From: Spirometra erinaceieuropaei
Lineage: Eukaryota > Platyhelminthes > Cestoda > Diphyllobothriidea > Diphyllobothriidae
Reading direction: 5' to 3'
Assembly: GCA_902702965.1 (NCBI GenBank)
Contig: CACRXP010000721.1
Location: forward strand, 89,347-153,346
DNA: 64,000 nucleotides
Below, one piece after another: positions 11,561-21,765 of this stretch. Positions within the stretch are counted from its first letter, which is position 1; each line of letters opens with the position of its first letter. A program made the position numbers and the translations under genes. The notes under the pieces are model-generated. The model did not search any database. It worked only from the letters and a program-made list of their open reading frames with translations, and was not told the DNA's origin.

Positions 11561-11760
11561 CGGCGCAGGGCATTCGCGTAAGGCATAGTCGACTTAATGT
11601 ACATGCTTCGCTTGCGTCATTAGATATTAATATACTAACCGTAGGCGATATTATTTATATAAGTTGGAAATTACTTGGTGGCGCACAGTGGAATTGTGTC
11701 AAGAAATATGCAACTGATGTCCCAGCGCAAGCGAAGGCTACTTCGAAGAGGTTTATTTGA
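11561..11760 (+). CDS. Candidate terminal exon, unidentified
   Basis: A frame ending at a TGA at 11758-11760 follows a good acceptor (TTTTTTCCATCTCAG before 11561). An alternative acceptor GGCGCAG lies ten bases on and gives the same frame. The translation includes a hydrophobic stretch SLDINILTVGDIIYISWKLL and a basic tail. It could follow the candidate exon at 10434-10788 if the inner acceptor is used (both phase 0). No family is recognised. Confidence 0.22.
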
Positions 11761-12424
11761 AATTGCGAAAGAATGACACTACACACGCTCGGTTGCAATG
11801 TGAAAAAAGGTTCACTGGGACTTTTTTGAGGTTTTAAGCTAGATAACTTTAGAATAAGCTTACAGCGGTGTGAGTAAAGTATTTATAAACTCAGCTCACT
11901 CGATTTAAAACAAAGGTTACTTTGCTAAATTTACTAACTTAATCTACTTTGTACCGGAGATTAGAGTTTACGCTGCGTATGTAGGAATAACGTTTGTCAT
12001 AAATATTACAAAGGACTTGGAAGGTCATCTGGTTACTAGCATCCTAACGAGGAACTTATTACATGCGAAAAGGTGTTGATTTTGACCTAGCAACTAGTGC
12101 CTGATGAGAAGACCATTAAATCAGCCAATGCGACAGTCAACACTGCATCGAAATCTGCTTCGAAGTGCGTACGCATCAATAATTGGAGTTATAAATATGC
12201 GGCGACACTATCACCTCACACATCCACCTACTGCTTAAATCGATAAAAAAAAACAAGTGTACCGGGTGCGAGACCTCTTACAGCCCACTTATTTGGGTTC
12301 AGGTCCCACAAATATGGTCTGCCGACAAACTTGAATGGTGTTTTAATGCCTACTGCCCTTAGAGTCATAGTACGCGTTTCTTCATCTCGATTAATCCTCA
12401 ACGGGCATTAATGAGCGAATGTAA
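11761..12424. other. No supportable feature
   Basis: AT-rich sequence without a frame, RNA or repeat that I can support. Confidence 0.45.
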
Positions 12425-12690
12425 AGCGAAGAGACGATTCTCAGGAAACAGTCTTGAAGAAGGAGACACGATTGCTCCGACAAGAACATAATTTTGCCCG
12501 ACAATTCGGATTTCTACTCGAACCTCCCATCAGAGACAAAACAAAATACGCGTGGTACATGCAGCAGCCCCTTTTGCCTGAACCACCAGTATTTGCTTTT
12601 GTCTCTGATGATGTGTTCGAACAGGAGTCCGAAACGTCAGGCTAATAAATCTCTTATCCCAACAAACGTGTCTCCTTCTGCCAGATCGTA
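12425..12690 (+). mobile_element. PLE 3' end between inverted arms
   Basis: The frame 12454-12645 ends PPVFAFVSDDVFEQESETSG, matching the C-terminal end of the PLE at 58.5 kb (PPSPLSASVSGDGFE then a stop and QSERSGQ). The common ending AGGCxAATAAAT follows in both. Inverted arms CTTGAAGAAGGAGACACG (12453-12470) and CGTGTCTCCTTCTGCCAG (12667-12684) enclose the piece and are shared with the hairpin at 4.4 kb. Only the last part of the element is present; RT and endonuclease are missing. Confidence 0.6.
12601..12642 (+). ncRNA. Hammerhead-ribozyme-like motif (PLE)
   Basis: The segment contains CTGATGA (12605-12611) and, after a TGTTCGAACA hairpin, GAAAC (12631-12635) followed by GTC (12636-12638). 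GTCT (12601-12604) can pair with AGGC (12639-12642), giving a short stem I next to the GTC. These are the core elements and order of a type I hammerhead with a minimal stem III, as described for PLEs. Stem II is poor here: GGAGTCC on the 3' side lacks its partner. I infer a decayed ribozyme. Confidence 0.4.
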
Positions 12691-13514
12691 AATCTGTCCA
12701 GGCGTCTTGAGGTGATATAAATGAAACTGGATTTTAAGTTACAGGTCCTGTTTCGCACAAATGTCTTAATAACGGGTAATAAGCTCTGAAGAAATTACCG
12801 ATATCATGTCCTCGCCTGAACCTTTTCTAAACAAAGATTGTGGGTATTAATTAATTGACCCAATCCAGTACCAAATGTGCTTTGAAATAAATATGTCAGT
12901 AAAGAAACACCGATTTAACTTTTGACCGATCCACCTCAGTTGTCTGGTGCACCTGATGTCATTTTCACGCAAAGCAATAACTGAGCTGCTAAAAATTGAA
13001 TACCACTAAGATTAACCGATGCCAGTGGACTGTGAATAGCCCATTGTCCAGAAATACGGGTTCCAGACGCCCTAATGCTTGCAAAACCATCCGTCAAAAT
13101 GGTTCAGGTCATCGCTGTGCGACCGTCTGCAGCGACCATCAGAATGTAGGCCCATAACAAGGTCAGGCGCCTTGTGTAGTTTTTAAAAAGAACAAATTAG
13201 AGATGTTTTAAAAAAGCAATTAACACATGCATATGCTAGAGGTGGTTGGCCTTAGGATGCAAAATATATTTTCACTAAACTGAAATAGGGAGTAAAATGT
13301 ATAACGTATGGTCGAAATAAGTAATGTCAATCAGAATAACCTCCTGTCGACCACACATAGTGAACTGATCAAGATTCGACACGGACTTTCTATGTTTGTG
13401 AGGTTTAGGTCGTCAAAACCGCAAGAAGGGGATGTTGGCAAGTCAAAAAGTGTTTTACAATAGTTTAACTCATTAATAGATTACATCCACTTCTTATGTG
13501 ACAAACCTTTTAAC
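12691..13514. other. No supportable feature
   Basis: No open frame of note, repeat or RNA seen. Confidence 0.45.
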
Positions 13515-13741
13515 CAGCTCAAAAATACTGTATGGATCTCTTATTGGTACTCTCGCGGAGACTTTGACTTCCTCCATCAAATAATTTTTGAAGTGCATCT
13601 TAACAGAAATTGAGCATTTAATGTTGCAGACAGGATTATTTACGTCTTCTCTATAATTTTTGTAAAATAGCGTATTTGCCAGAAAACATACTAATGAAGG
13701 AAATACTTTCATGACGAAGGTACTTATATTGTTTGCCTCTG
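13515..13741 (-). CDS. Candidate exon of the secreted-protein family
   Basis: On minus, an acceptor CCATCTGCAG precedes 13741 and a possible donor GAGCTG|GTTAAA follows 13515. This gives entry phase 1 and exit phase 0, the same as exon 2 of the paired genes at 40 and 61 kb. The residues PSLVCFLANTLFYKNY resemble PSVALFLERRLFTQQY of copy 1 (P-S, F-L, L-F and Y at equal spacing). The rest is too diverged to align. No exon 1 was found upstream. The resemblance could be chance. Confidence 0.27.
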
Positions 13742-14699
13742 CTGCAGATGGAAGCAATATTCAACATATAGGGCAGATGCTACTGAAATTTAACCGACTA
13801 TCATTTATAAAATTCAAATTATCAAAAAGGATGTATGCGAAAGTAGGTCAGCGATCACATCTTTAGAAGACAAGACCACGATATGCATATTAATTCATCA
13901 TATTTGCAAAGGTCACACATGAGCAACACAGTGTTCACTTAGACCGTCGATCCACTGCTCCAATGTAGCCAAGTCCGCGACGTTAATTCTCTCCCTTCCA
14001 TGAAGACTGTTTTGCAAATGTTTTTCGAACGTTTGTTAGGTCGCGAGACGAGGAAAAATTAGGATGCTAAAGACCTAGGCGTCCTCCAGATATTTCAAAT
14101 ATCGGCCAACAAACTCGTAAGTGGACACGGGTCACCAATATATGAAACAAGGGCATCCAATGCTGATGTCGTTCTCTTGCTTATAAACAGCTCAATTGTG
14201 ACTTCATAAAGCATTCCGTGTCGTGCGCATTCAAGAGCGCTGTCGTTTATCCAAAGACATTGTCGAATTAGCAACTGCAAGGAATTTCGAGGCCATCCAA
14301 TCAAACTGCCTGTGACTGACACCAGGCTGGACACACGAAAATTCCTCTCCGGCATTTAGACGAAAGCTCGATCAGTATATCAGTGCACATCACTATGTCA
14401 CCCGACCGTTATTATCTTCACGCTGCGTTCGAAATATAATATTGCTGTTTGTGTTTCAGTAAGGTCCTTTTTTTCAGTTTACTGGTACCGCGTTCATTCA
14501 TCACGTCCTAATGACATGTTCCACTAGATAGAAATGCACAAACGAATATTTGACCTGAATATTAGATAGACGCGAATTTTTATTCTTGTATTCAACTGTC
14601 ATGAGTACGTTTTGAAATATAAATTGCGCCAAAATACTAGGTATGATCATTAGAAGGGTTTTTTTTATTTACCTGCCTCTGAATAGTTGTACCAGTTAG
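13742..14699. other. No supportable feature
   Basis: An 86-codon minus frame (14095-14355) has no recognisable motif. Otherwise AT-rich and without repeats I can identify. Confidence 0.4.
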
Positions 14700-15070
14700 G
14701 AAACGATGAGGACACAAAAACAACCTCAGGCAGCGACGTCTAAGCTGCATTCAGTCTGTTGGACAAAGAGTACATTATTTTGTCCAGTCCGACATCAGTC
14801 GCACGTCATTCAAGTAGATGTCTTTGCGATTAGACGCAATAGCTAAACTGAAGATGTTTGTCTTCGAGATTGCGGTCCTGACCGCAGAGGATGCCAAAGT
14901 TTGTAAATTTCGCTGTTGCAAGTGACTCAAAGATCAGCCTATTGTCTTTTTTGTGGTAATGAGCCCTGTCCATCTAAAAGTTTAATTGCTCGCCGTTGGA
15001 CATTTTCGAGTATGTGGAGGTTTTAAGCAGTCCCTAAGCTGTACCAGTAGATTTCAAACATACTACTAAC
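14700..15070 (-). pseudogene. LINE ORF2 C-terminal scrap
   Basis: On minus near 15020-14950 one frame reads LHILENVQRRAIKLLDGQGS followed by LPQKRQ. This matches the LERVQRRATKLxxGLxxLxYxxR block downstream of the RT in CR1-like LINEs. Stops break it within about 30 codons, and flanking residues cannot be followed with confidence. Orientation agrees with the LINE fragments at 18-21 kb, but the family is not assignable. Confidence 0.4.
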
Positions 15071-15124
15071 TTTACGAGCTACGTTCCTAGATGCAGAAAT
15101 ATGAGGTTTTACGAACGGCAATTA

Positions 15125-15485
15125 CACGGTATTAAAAAATCTTACAATTGAAAATATTTTAAAAAACGAATTATACTCCTTCTTAGAGTATAAAAATGCA
15201 AGGTGTAATTTCTTACCGAAAAAAACATATGAATATTTTATGTGTGCTTCATATGAAATGGAATCGAATTTTTAAGCGTATCGAAAATCAAAGAGAAAAT
15301 TATGTGCTGGTTAAGTAGTCATTTTTACATAATGTTGTTATTGCATTAAGCCGTCATCTTAAGCTAACCGAATAATTATAGTATATCGTTTTACAAAACA
15401 TCTTTATTGATCATTTCCAAATAAAAACGCATTTCGCAATTTCGGTTGACATTTCATGAGTTAGCCAGCCCACTCTCTATTTTTA
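15125..15485 (+). repeat. AT-rich interspersed repeat, copy 2
   Basis: It aligns with copy 1 (2.66-3.06 kb) over its whole length: AACGAATTATACTCCTTC, then TATGAATATTTTATGTGTGC, CGTATCGAAAATCAAAGAG, TTAAGTAGTCATTTTTACA, AATTATAGTATA and GACATTTCATGAGTTAGCC. It is non-coding and in the same orientation as copies 1, 3 and 4. No inverted partner is seen next to this copy. Confidence 0.6.
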
Positions 15486-17259
15486 TGGCATAAGAGGCTC
15501 TTCGATCGCGTTTCGGGACCTATCTTGCCCGCTGTTCTTAACGCTATAGCCCCATAAATACTCGGACAACAATTTGCAAATTATGTAGAATGACTTAACT
15601 GCCAATGATAAGGGAGGCTCAATGAGGGTCGGTTAGATATCCGCCCTATGATTTGTATTTAGGGAAGTGAATGACACATCAGCTGCTAACGGATGTGTTA
15701 TGACAGATGAAAATATTTTCTTGTTTAAAAACACGTATATCCTTAGCATATTTATATAAAACGACAAAGTTTCGGACGAACTAAATGTTCTGTCAAATTT
15801 TAATCAAAAATTTTAATTGTAGGGTCATAAAACATCACAGATGATCGTGCGAGCAAACGGGTCAATTAAATGGAGAGCAGCTGCATAGCGTATCCTTTAT
15901 AAAGCTTTGCTTTTCCAGGAAATGAAACCGAAGCTAATCTGATATTACCGTCAGTTGGTCAAATCCTATGCCTTCATCTTGGTAAGAGATGTAGCTTTAC
16001 GGAATGCGGCAAATACTGACAGCAATTAAACAGTCTGCGTCTATGCTTAAAATAGGTAGAATGCACCGAATGACGGTTTCACGAATCTTAAAATGAAACC
16101 TTGACTTTGCCATTTAAAACAGCGTCGAAATCAGTCAACTCACTATGCAAATGCGGTGCTGAGTGACTGTGCCGGAGGTTCTCTGACTTAACTCTGAAAA
16201 ACGACAAGTACGGCGATGAATATCGACAAATTCGCAACGTGATATGTCACTATGACCACCAATGCGATTGCATACACGGTAACACATAGAGTGTCTCTCA
16301 TCAAAGCGATACCTTCATCAGACATAGAGATCGCAACCCAGATGAAATAGTTAATGCTGGATGCCCTCGTTGGTGTCTGGTAAATTCCCACTTGGTACCA
16401 GCATTAACAATCCTGAATCATCTACTGTCTGCCCGAACCAGATGCCTGTCGTTTATTAGATAGCTGTCCAATGTTTGAGTCTATAGTCACGGTATTTTTA
16501 TCCTCCGTGCGTTGTAGGCATAATTCATAACTTAAAAATGTGCGATGTTGCCTCTGATGATAGACGCTAGCAGGATCCCAAAATGTCAAGCAAATACAAA
16601 GTATTTTGCAGCCAAGTCAAACTACCTTAGCTGCGTGAGTCCGAGGGAATGCACAATACCCTAAAGAGGGAGTTTTTTAATGTGCTTACTCCAAAACCAG
16701 CAAAACCTTTATTATTTTTGGTGTCGAACTTTGTTTGGAAGCGTCTTGGTTGTTTTCACAATAAGTCAATTATTCCGTTTTCTTGAAACGCAGGCAGAAA
16801 TAGCATAATCGATGACATTTTTATTGATACTCCGTGGGGGCATGTTTCTGCCCAGTTAGTTCCAATTTCATTATTCTAGTGACACGGTAGGTTTATGACA
16901 GAAATTGAACTGTATACTGAGTTAGCGTAGTACTACAAATGATGCTGCGTTTGTAAGTGACAGGTACTATGCCTTCCAGATTGCCAGGGCATCTATGTCC
17001 TGTCAATATTTGTTTCACTAGAGTAGATGCAATTACTGGTGACCACATCTAACACAACAGTATCAGTTAGCTGATCCGGAAATGTTCGGGAACTCGTTTA
17101 AAATCAGCCTGTTGTTATATGGTTGGAGAAAGCAATTGCAGGTAGAAATTCTGGAAAGAAAATGACTAAATATGACATTTTTAATAAATCCACTGAAGTC
17201 CTCAGCTGGTTTAATTCATCCAACTCTATATTCTTAACATATAAACTGCGATTTTCGAC
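15486..17259. other. No supportable feature
   Basis: A 67-codon minus frame at 16188-16391 has a hydrophobic stretch but no family. No repeat or RNA recognised. The tail of the 150-codon frame 17104-17556 lies in the right end and is discussed under the next entry. Confidence 0.4.
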
Positions 17260-17588
17260 CTGGTCAATAAAGGCTGGATCTAAATAGATATTTAAAGATG
17301 TAAGGTGGCTAAAATAGTACGTCACTTTGTTTACAGTGTAAAGCAGAGGAATGCGCATCAGGGGAAATGTTGCATTGCATTCCAATCGGAAGGTGTGTGC
17401 CCAAACCATTTGAGACTGAATATAGCAATGATGTATAATTGGTTCAGACAAAACGCGAATGATTAATTTCGTGGTGCTATCTCCGCCACATATTTTCTGG
17501 GTTCTAAACACAGTGTTCGGGCGGATTCGATCCAGCAAGATATCGGCAAGGCGCAAATCCTCCCCGATACGCGGACATGAGGGTGTTG
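17260..17588 (-). CDS. Candidate exon of the secreted-protein family
   Basis: A frame on minus stays open from about 17640 to 17104. An acceptor TTGCATTTTCAG before 17588 gives entry phase 1, and a weak donor GACCAG|GTCGAA after 17260 gives exit phase 0, the same pattern as exon 2 of the genes at 40 and 61 kb. An ungapped comparison with copy 1 sets IIHHCYIQ against MLHYFVMK and aligns an N-glycosylation sequon (NAT with NST) at equal distance. Identity is low and the donor is weak. No exon 1 is present; the upstream DNA is transposon. Confidence 0.27.
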
Positions 17589-17689
17589 CTGAAAATGCAA
17601 CGCAAATGCGCTCTTTAATAATAGCAAGTCAGTGGCTTTTTCTGAAATCCAAGGCAGTACGAAGGTAAGTAAAACTATCGTTCAGCCTT

Positions 17690-17905
17690 GCGATTTCGCC
17701 TGCCGCTCAGATCCTTTACCGATCCTTCATTTTCATGATCCTGCTACGCATGGTGGCCGCCGGATGATGAGCGATGCCCACGCCTAGCTCTGACGCGATC
17801 CGTTCTGTAGCCTCGGACACATTCTTCATGTACGGTAGGGAGTGCCAAATTGTTGGTGTCTCTCTTCCGTTTGTCCGGCGTGGGTGTGCGCGTATGCAGT
17901 GACTG
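17690..17905 (-). mobile_element. PLE fragment (linker to endonuclease)
   Basis: On minus the frame reads IWHSLPYMKNVSEATERI and then LGVGIAHHPAATMRSRIMK, corresponding to FWRALPYVKNVSEAV and LGVGVAHRPEATIRRQVM in the PLE at 57.8 kb. Both ends are truncated. Its 5' edge (about 17905) is the point where the neighbouring CR1-like copy loses homology, so this fragment either inserted there or was joined by a deletion. Confidence 0.65.
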
Positions 17906-18443
17906 ATACTGGACAAAGCTTGAGAGAACAGTTTCTGGGTGAAAACCCTCTGAACACGTTCGATTTTATTACGGTCGCAGGCGTTCATTAAACCAAAGAA
18001 AGGACAGCTGTATTCGAGGACTGGAAGAACAAACACTTAATAAAGTCTTAGCTTCGTTTCCGGAAGGAAAAAAATATGCAATATGAATCCACATATCTGC
18101 GCGGCTTTGGCAGAGATTCTATCTGCATGAGGTGATAAAGCAAGCTTATTTGTATAATTTAGACCTAGGTCCTTTATGGTGAGGCATTCTGAGAGTGGGC
18201 TATTCTGAAAAATTATGGGACCAGGAAGTTTGGTAGGACCAAAAGACATGAAACTACACTTGGATGATGAAAGCTCCATCTGCATTGTCGAACCCCATCC
18301 GCTTAAGCGTAGTAAATTGGCATTGATTTTTTAAACACAAACATTAGCGGTGTCCTAAGAGTATGAGTAAACGCACATGAGGTCAACAGCATAAGTAACC
18401 GTTTGCGAATTTCCGAGTTCAACCGAAATATCATTGATACACA
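17906..18443 (-). mobile_element. CR1-like LINE copy A (outer), part 1
   Basis: It matches 29.04-29.57 kb of the near-complete copy B: the end of the RT with TYAVDLMCVYSY (family TYADDLKC; the first catalytic Asp is Val), SSSKCSFMSFGPTKLPGP, IKDLGLNYTNKLALSPHADR and VLPVLEYSCPFFGLMNACDR. The sequence stops at 18443 exactly where the other half of the same copy (20060 onward) begins. It therefore belongs to one older copy split by an insertion. The 3' end is lost at the PLE fragment. Confidence 0.75.
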
Positions 18444-20059
18444 GCAGATAAATAGATCATTTTTTATTAAAAACCCGTCGGGTTCCCATTAAAGTAAGTA
18501 AAAATAAATTTACATGCGAATTTTAGACGAGGTAGGCAGAATATTTACAAAATGCAATTCAAAGTTTCTGAATAAGTAATCCATTGGGAAAAAATGATTA
18601 ATGAGTCAGTTTAAGTCACTTTATTAAGGGAATGAGGCTTTTGCCCATGAGATCCCTATTCATATCGATAAACAGAAATAAAGTCATCAATTACATCAGC
18701 AAATGCGAAAAGTTAATGAGTTAGCGGTAAGTGTGAGCTAGGCGCAAACTGCCGCCGCTAAAACAATCATTATTGTACGTACAGTAGGTTATCAACAAAT
18801 GAGCGTTTAGTCTGCACATAAAGGATTTGACACTTTCGGAAAGAACGACGGCGTCAGGGAGTCCATTCCATGCCCCGATGACCCTGTAAGAAAAGGCGTT
18901 CCGTCGGACGTCCGAATGAGCTCGCTTCCTTTACAGTTTGAACGGATGACCAGGCAGACGGTCAGTCCGGGCCAATTCAAAGAATTCATCAAAGTCTAGG
19001 GCACAGTCACGGCTTCTGACATTTCTGTAGGTTTAAATGAGATCGCCGCGCAGTTGCCTGTAATTTAGAGGAAACGGATTTAGTTCGGTCAGCCTGGTTT
19101 CGAAAGGCAAATGATGAAGATTCTTGGCCATCTTCGTAGCCATCGCCTGTACTCTTTCCAGTCGTTGATAATCCTTCTTTAACCACGGTCGCCAGGCCTG
19201 GACTGCATGCTCTAAGTGAGACCGCACGAATGCCCCATAGGTTTTTCCAAATAGGTCCTTGCCGATCAGCACAAATCCTCGCCTCAGCGCAAATAACACC
19301 CCTATCGCACTTTTGGCTGCCCTTTGACACTGTGAAGATGGCTTCAGCGAGGAGGTCATTAGGACGCCCAGGTCATTCTGTTCCACAAAATTTTAAAGGA
19401 GCTGACCACCAAGGACGTATTGAAAGGAATCGTCTTCCTTTCTAGTCCGTCCGGTGCGGAGTCTCAAGACCACACATTTGTCCACATTAAAATTGAGGAT
19501 CCAGCTAGTAAGAGGTGAAAAAAACTCCATACAAAATTTAAAAATGATTGGATTAATTTAACAGGAGAAAAAAAACCTCAATAAAAATAAAGACTGAAAA
19601 ATGTGGGCAGGACTGGCCTGTAGGTGGCGGAATTTAGCGGATTATGGTCGGACATGGTCAGCGTTGAGGGGTAAGTGTGCGGGTGAGACAGGACTAGCCT
19701 GCATGTGGTGTTGTATACGTTGGGATTGGTAGGCCGGATGAGACTATTTGCGTCCAAGAAGCCAGACGAGAGGAACCCAAACGCGATGGTCCACAGCACG
19801 CTTCGAACTCAGCCGAGGAGTGGGTAAGGGAGGTACGACCAAACTACTAGTAGACGGTGAATACTGATAGCTCCACCGTGAGCTTCGACAGACCGCATGA
19901 GGCCGGAATACGGGAGATGACATCGAAGACGGCGAAAATTGTCGCTATGCGGGAGAAGTGAGAGCAGTGGATTTAGAAACCAATTAAAAACAGGGTTTCC
20001 AATGATATAATCAAGAGTTACTACTTGATCTACCACTTAATCACAGGAGGACCTATCTT
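18444..20059 (-). mobile_element. CR1-like LINE, 3'-end-only copy nested in copy A
   Basis: The right part (19513-20059) begins with the last few ORF2 codons and stop region, then the 3' UTR with GGACTGGCCTG motifs. The left part (18444-18594) carries the 3' end, a stem-loop with arms AACCC and GGGTT near 18471-18485, and a decayed TCTA-type tail at the junction. It sits inside ORF2 of the outer copy, so it is younger. It is itself split by another LINE fragment at 18595-19512. No clear target-site duplication is visible. Confidence 0.75.
18595..19512 (-). mobile_element. LINE fragment of another family, nested in the nested copy
   Basis: On minus it encodes FNVDKCVVLRLRTGR, then EQNDLGVLMTSSLKPS, FVRSHLEHAVQAWRPW, LERVQAMATKMAKNL, LNYRQLRGDLI and, after a frame change, FSYRVIGAWNGLPDAVV and FMCRLNAHLL. 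This is the standard C-terminal region of CR1-like ORF2. A 5' truncation before this region and a 3' UTR (18595-18790) are consistent with an ordinary truncated insertion. It differs from family B, whose copy it interrupts. Its start is nearly the point where the LINE at 36.48 kb is cut. Confidence 0.75.
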
Positions 20060-21765
20060 GAAGGAAGATTAGCGGACCCAGAACCGTACCTTGAAGTACA
20101 CCACTCGTGATCGAGTTAGGTGGCGTTTTGCTATTACCGAACACGACTTTCTGATATCGGTTGGACAGATAAGACCAGATGAAGTCGAGTCGAGGCGGCC
20201 GGATGCCATGGGCTTCCAATTTTACTAAAAAACGTCTATGGGGCACCTTGTCAAAGGCTTTGCTAAGACCAAAGCAGATAACTACTACTGTCTGCCGCTC
20301 ATCACAAAGAGAAGTGATTCGATTAAGAAATGCAATGTGGCAAGTTTCGCAGGATCGTTCAGGTAAACCTTCATGCTGACTAGAGCTCAGAAGCCGATTA
20401 GGTAGAAATAAGTCCAGAATTTTATAGGAAATTATTCTTTCAAGAAGCTGTGTTAGAGACGGCGTTTTGTACAGCCCCCGATAGTTATTAACATCGGACT
20501 GAGATCCAGACTTGAAGACGGGAATGATAATTGACGTTTTCCGTATTTCAGGAAAGAATCCCTTTGAAATATAAACTGAGAATAAATGACTAAGCAATAT
20601 GGGAAGGTCGGATGCTTGTTTAATAATCGAATTCGGAATCCCGTCCGTTCCTGAGCAGTGTGAGTATTTCAAACGACTTATTTGTTTTTTAATGAGATCT
20701 GAGGAAACAACGATTGTACTCAGTGTCCTAACTGATAATGATCAAAAGCAAGGATCCGGTTCGGACTCAAAATTAAGGGTCTTTGCAAAGAAAGCATTAA
20801 ATAACTCCGCCTTGTCTGTGTCATCGGTGAGGAAGAATTTGTTTTCATTTAGCAGGGGTGGAATTTCGTGACCACGCTTAGAGTAGGACCGATGAAAGAT
20901 GTTAGTGACCGATTTGCCAGAGTTCGAGTCACTGAGGACAAGTGACTCTCTTTGCCTGTCGCGCGCTTGGCGCATCCTAGAGGCCATCTCAAACATCTCT
21001 GTGATTCAAAGATGAACAGATAAGGAACTAGTGGATGGGTCACGCGGCTGCCGTCTCAACGCTTTTAATCTGTTGGGAAAAAATGATGAACAAGGGAATC
21101 TGAAGAATTAGGCTTGGGATATCTACGCGGCACAAATTCTAGAATGTCCTTGGTAACATTGGACATGACATCACGTATAATGGTTGAATCGCTACAAGTG
21201 CGGAATCCACACCAATCCCAAGATCTAATATAGCTATTTGTTACGTCGCTATCTACGCAGTCGTAGTTCATGTAAGTCCGAACGGCGCTTGTCTTTTTTG
21301 AAAAGGCAAGCAGTAAGCAACAATGAATTAATACGTGGTCACTGTCAAAGAGGCCCCGTTTTTGTAAGCAACAGAAAGAGGAGCAATGTCGTTGGTAAAG
21401 ATTAGATCTAAAATGTGATTATCTCTTGTTGGTGAGCGCACCAGTTGGGACCAATTATAATAATTGATAATATCATGAAAGGGCTGAACTCAGGGTGAAC
21501 AGTTATTGGAAACCCAGTCTATATCAGGAAGGTTAAAATCCAAGTGATTATTTTACATCGAAAGCAGCTTCCGAAATTAATTTAAAGATTTCACAGAGTT
21601 GAGAACCATCAATTGCTACAGAATTTGGGGGATTGCAGATACAGCTTATAATTGCCTTTCTTTGCGGTGAGAGAATAAGAGATGCAAAGCAGAAGTGCCC
21701 AATGAATGAGGAAACATCCAAATAATAGGGAGAGTGCTTAAGGTAGGGTTTAAGATAAAGAAAAC
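20060..21765 (-). mobile_element. CR1-like LINE copy A (outer), part 2
   Basis: This is the 5' remainder of copy A. It aligns with 29.57-31.27 kb of copy B. On minus it includes part of the APE domain (YLDVSSF..., IISCICNPPNS), DHVLIHCC, the spacer MNYDCVDSDV, the RT with GTDGIPNSIIKQASDLP, LPERSCETCHIAFLN, LSKAFDKVPHRRFLVKLEA and ITSGVLQGTVLGPLIF. Several stops and frameshifts are present. Homology to copy B ends at about 21765 inside the endonuclease, so the copy is 5'-truncated. Confidence 0.75.
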
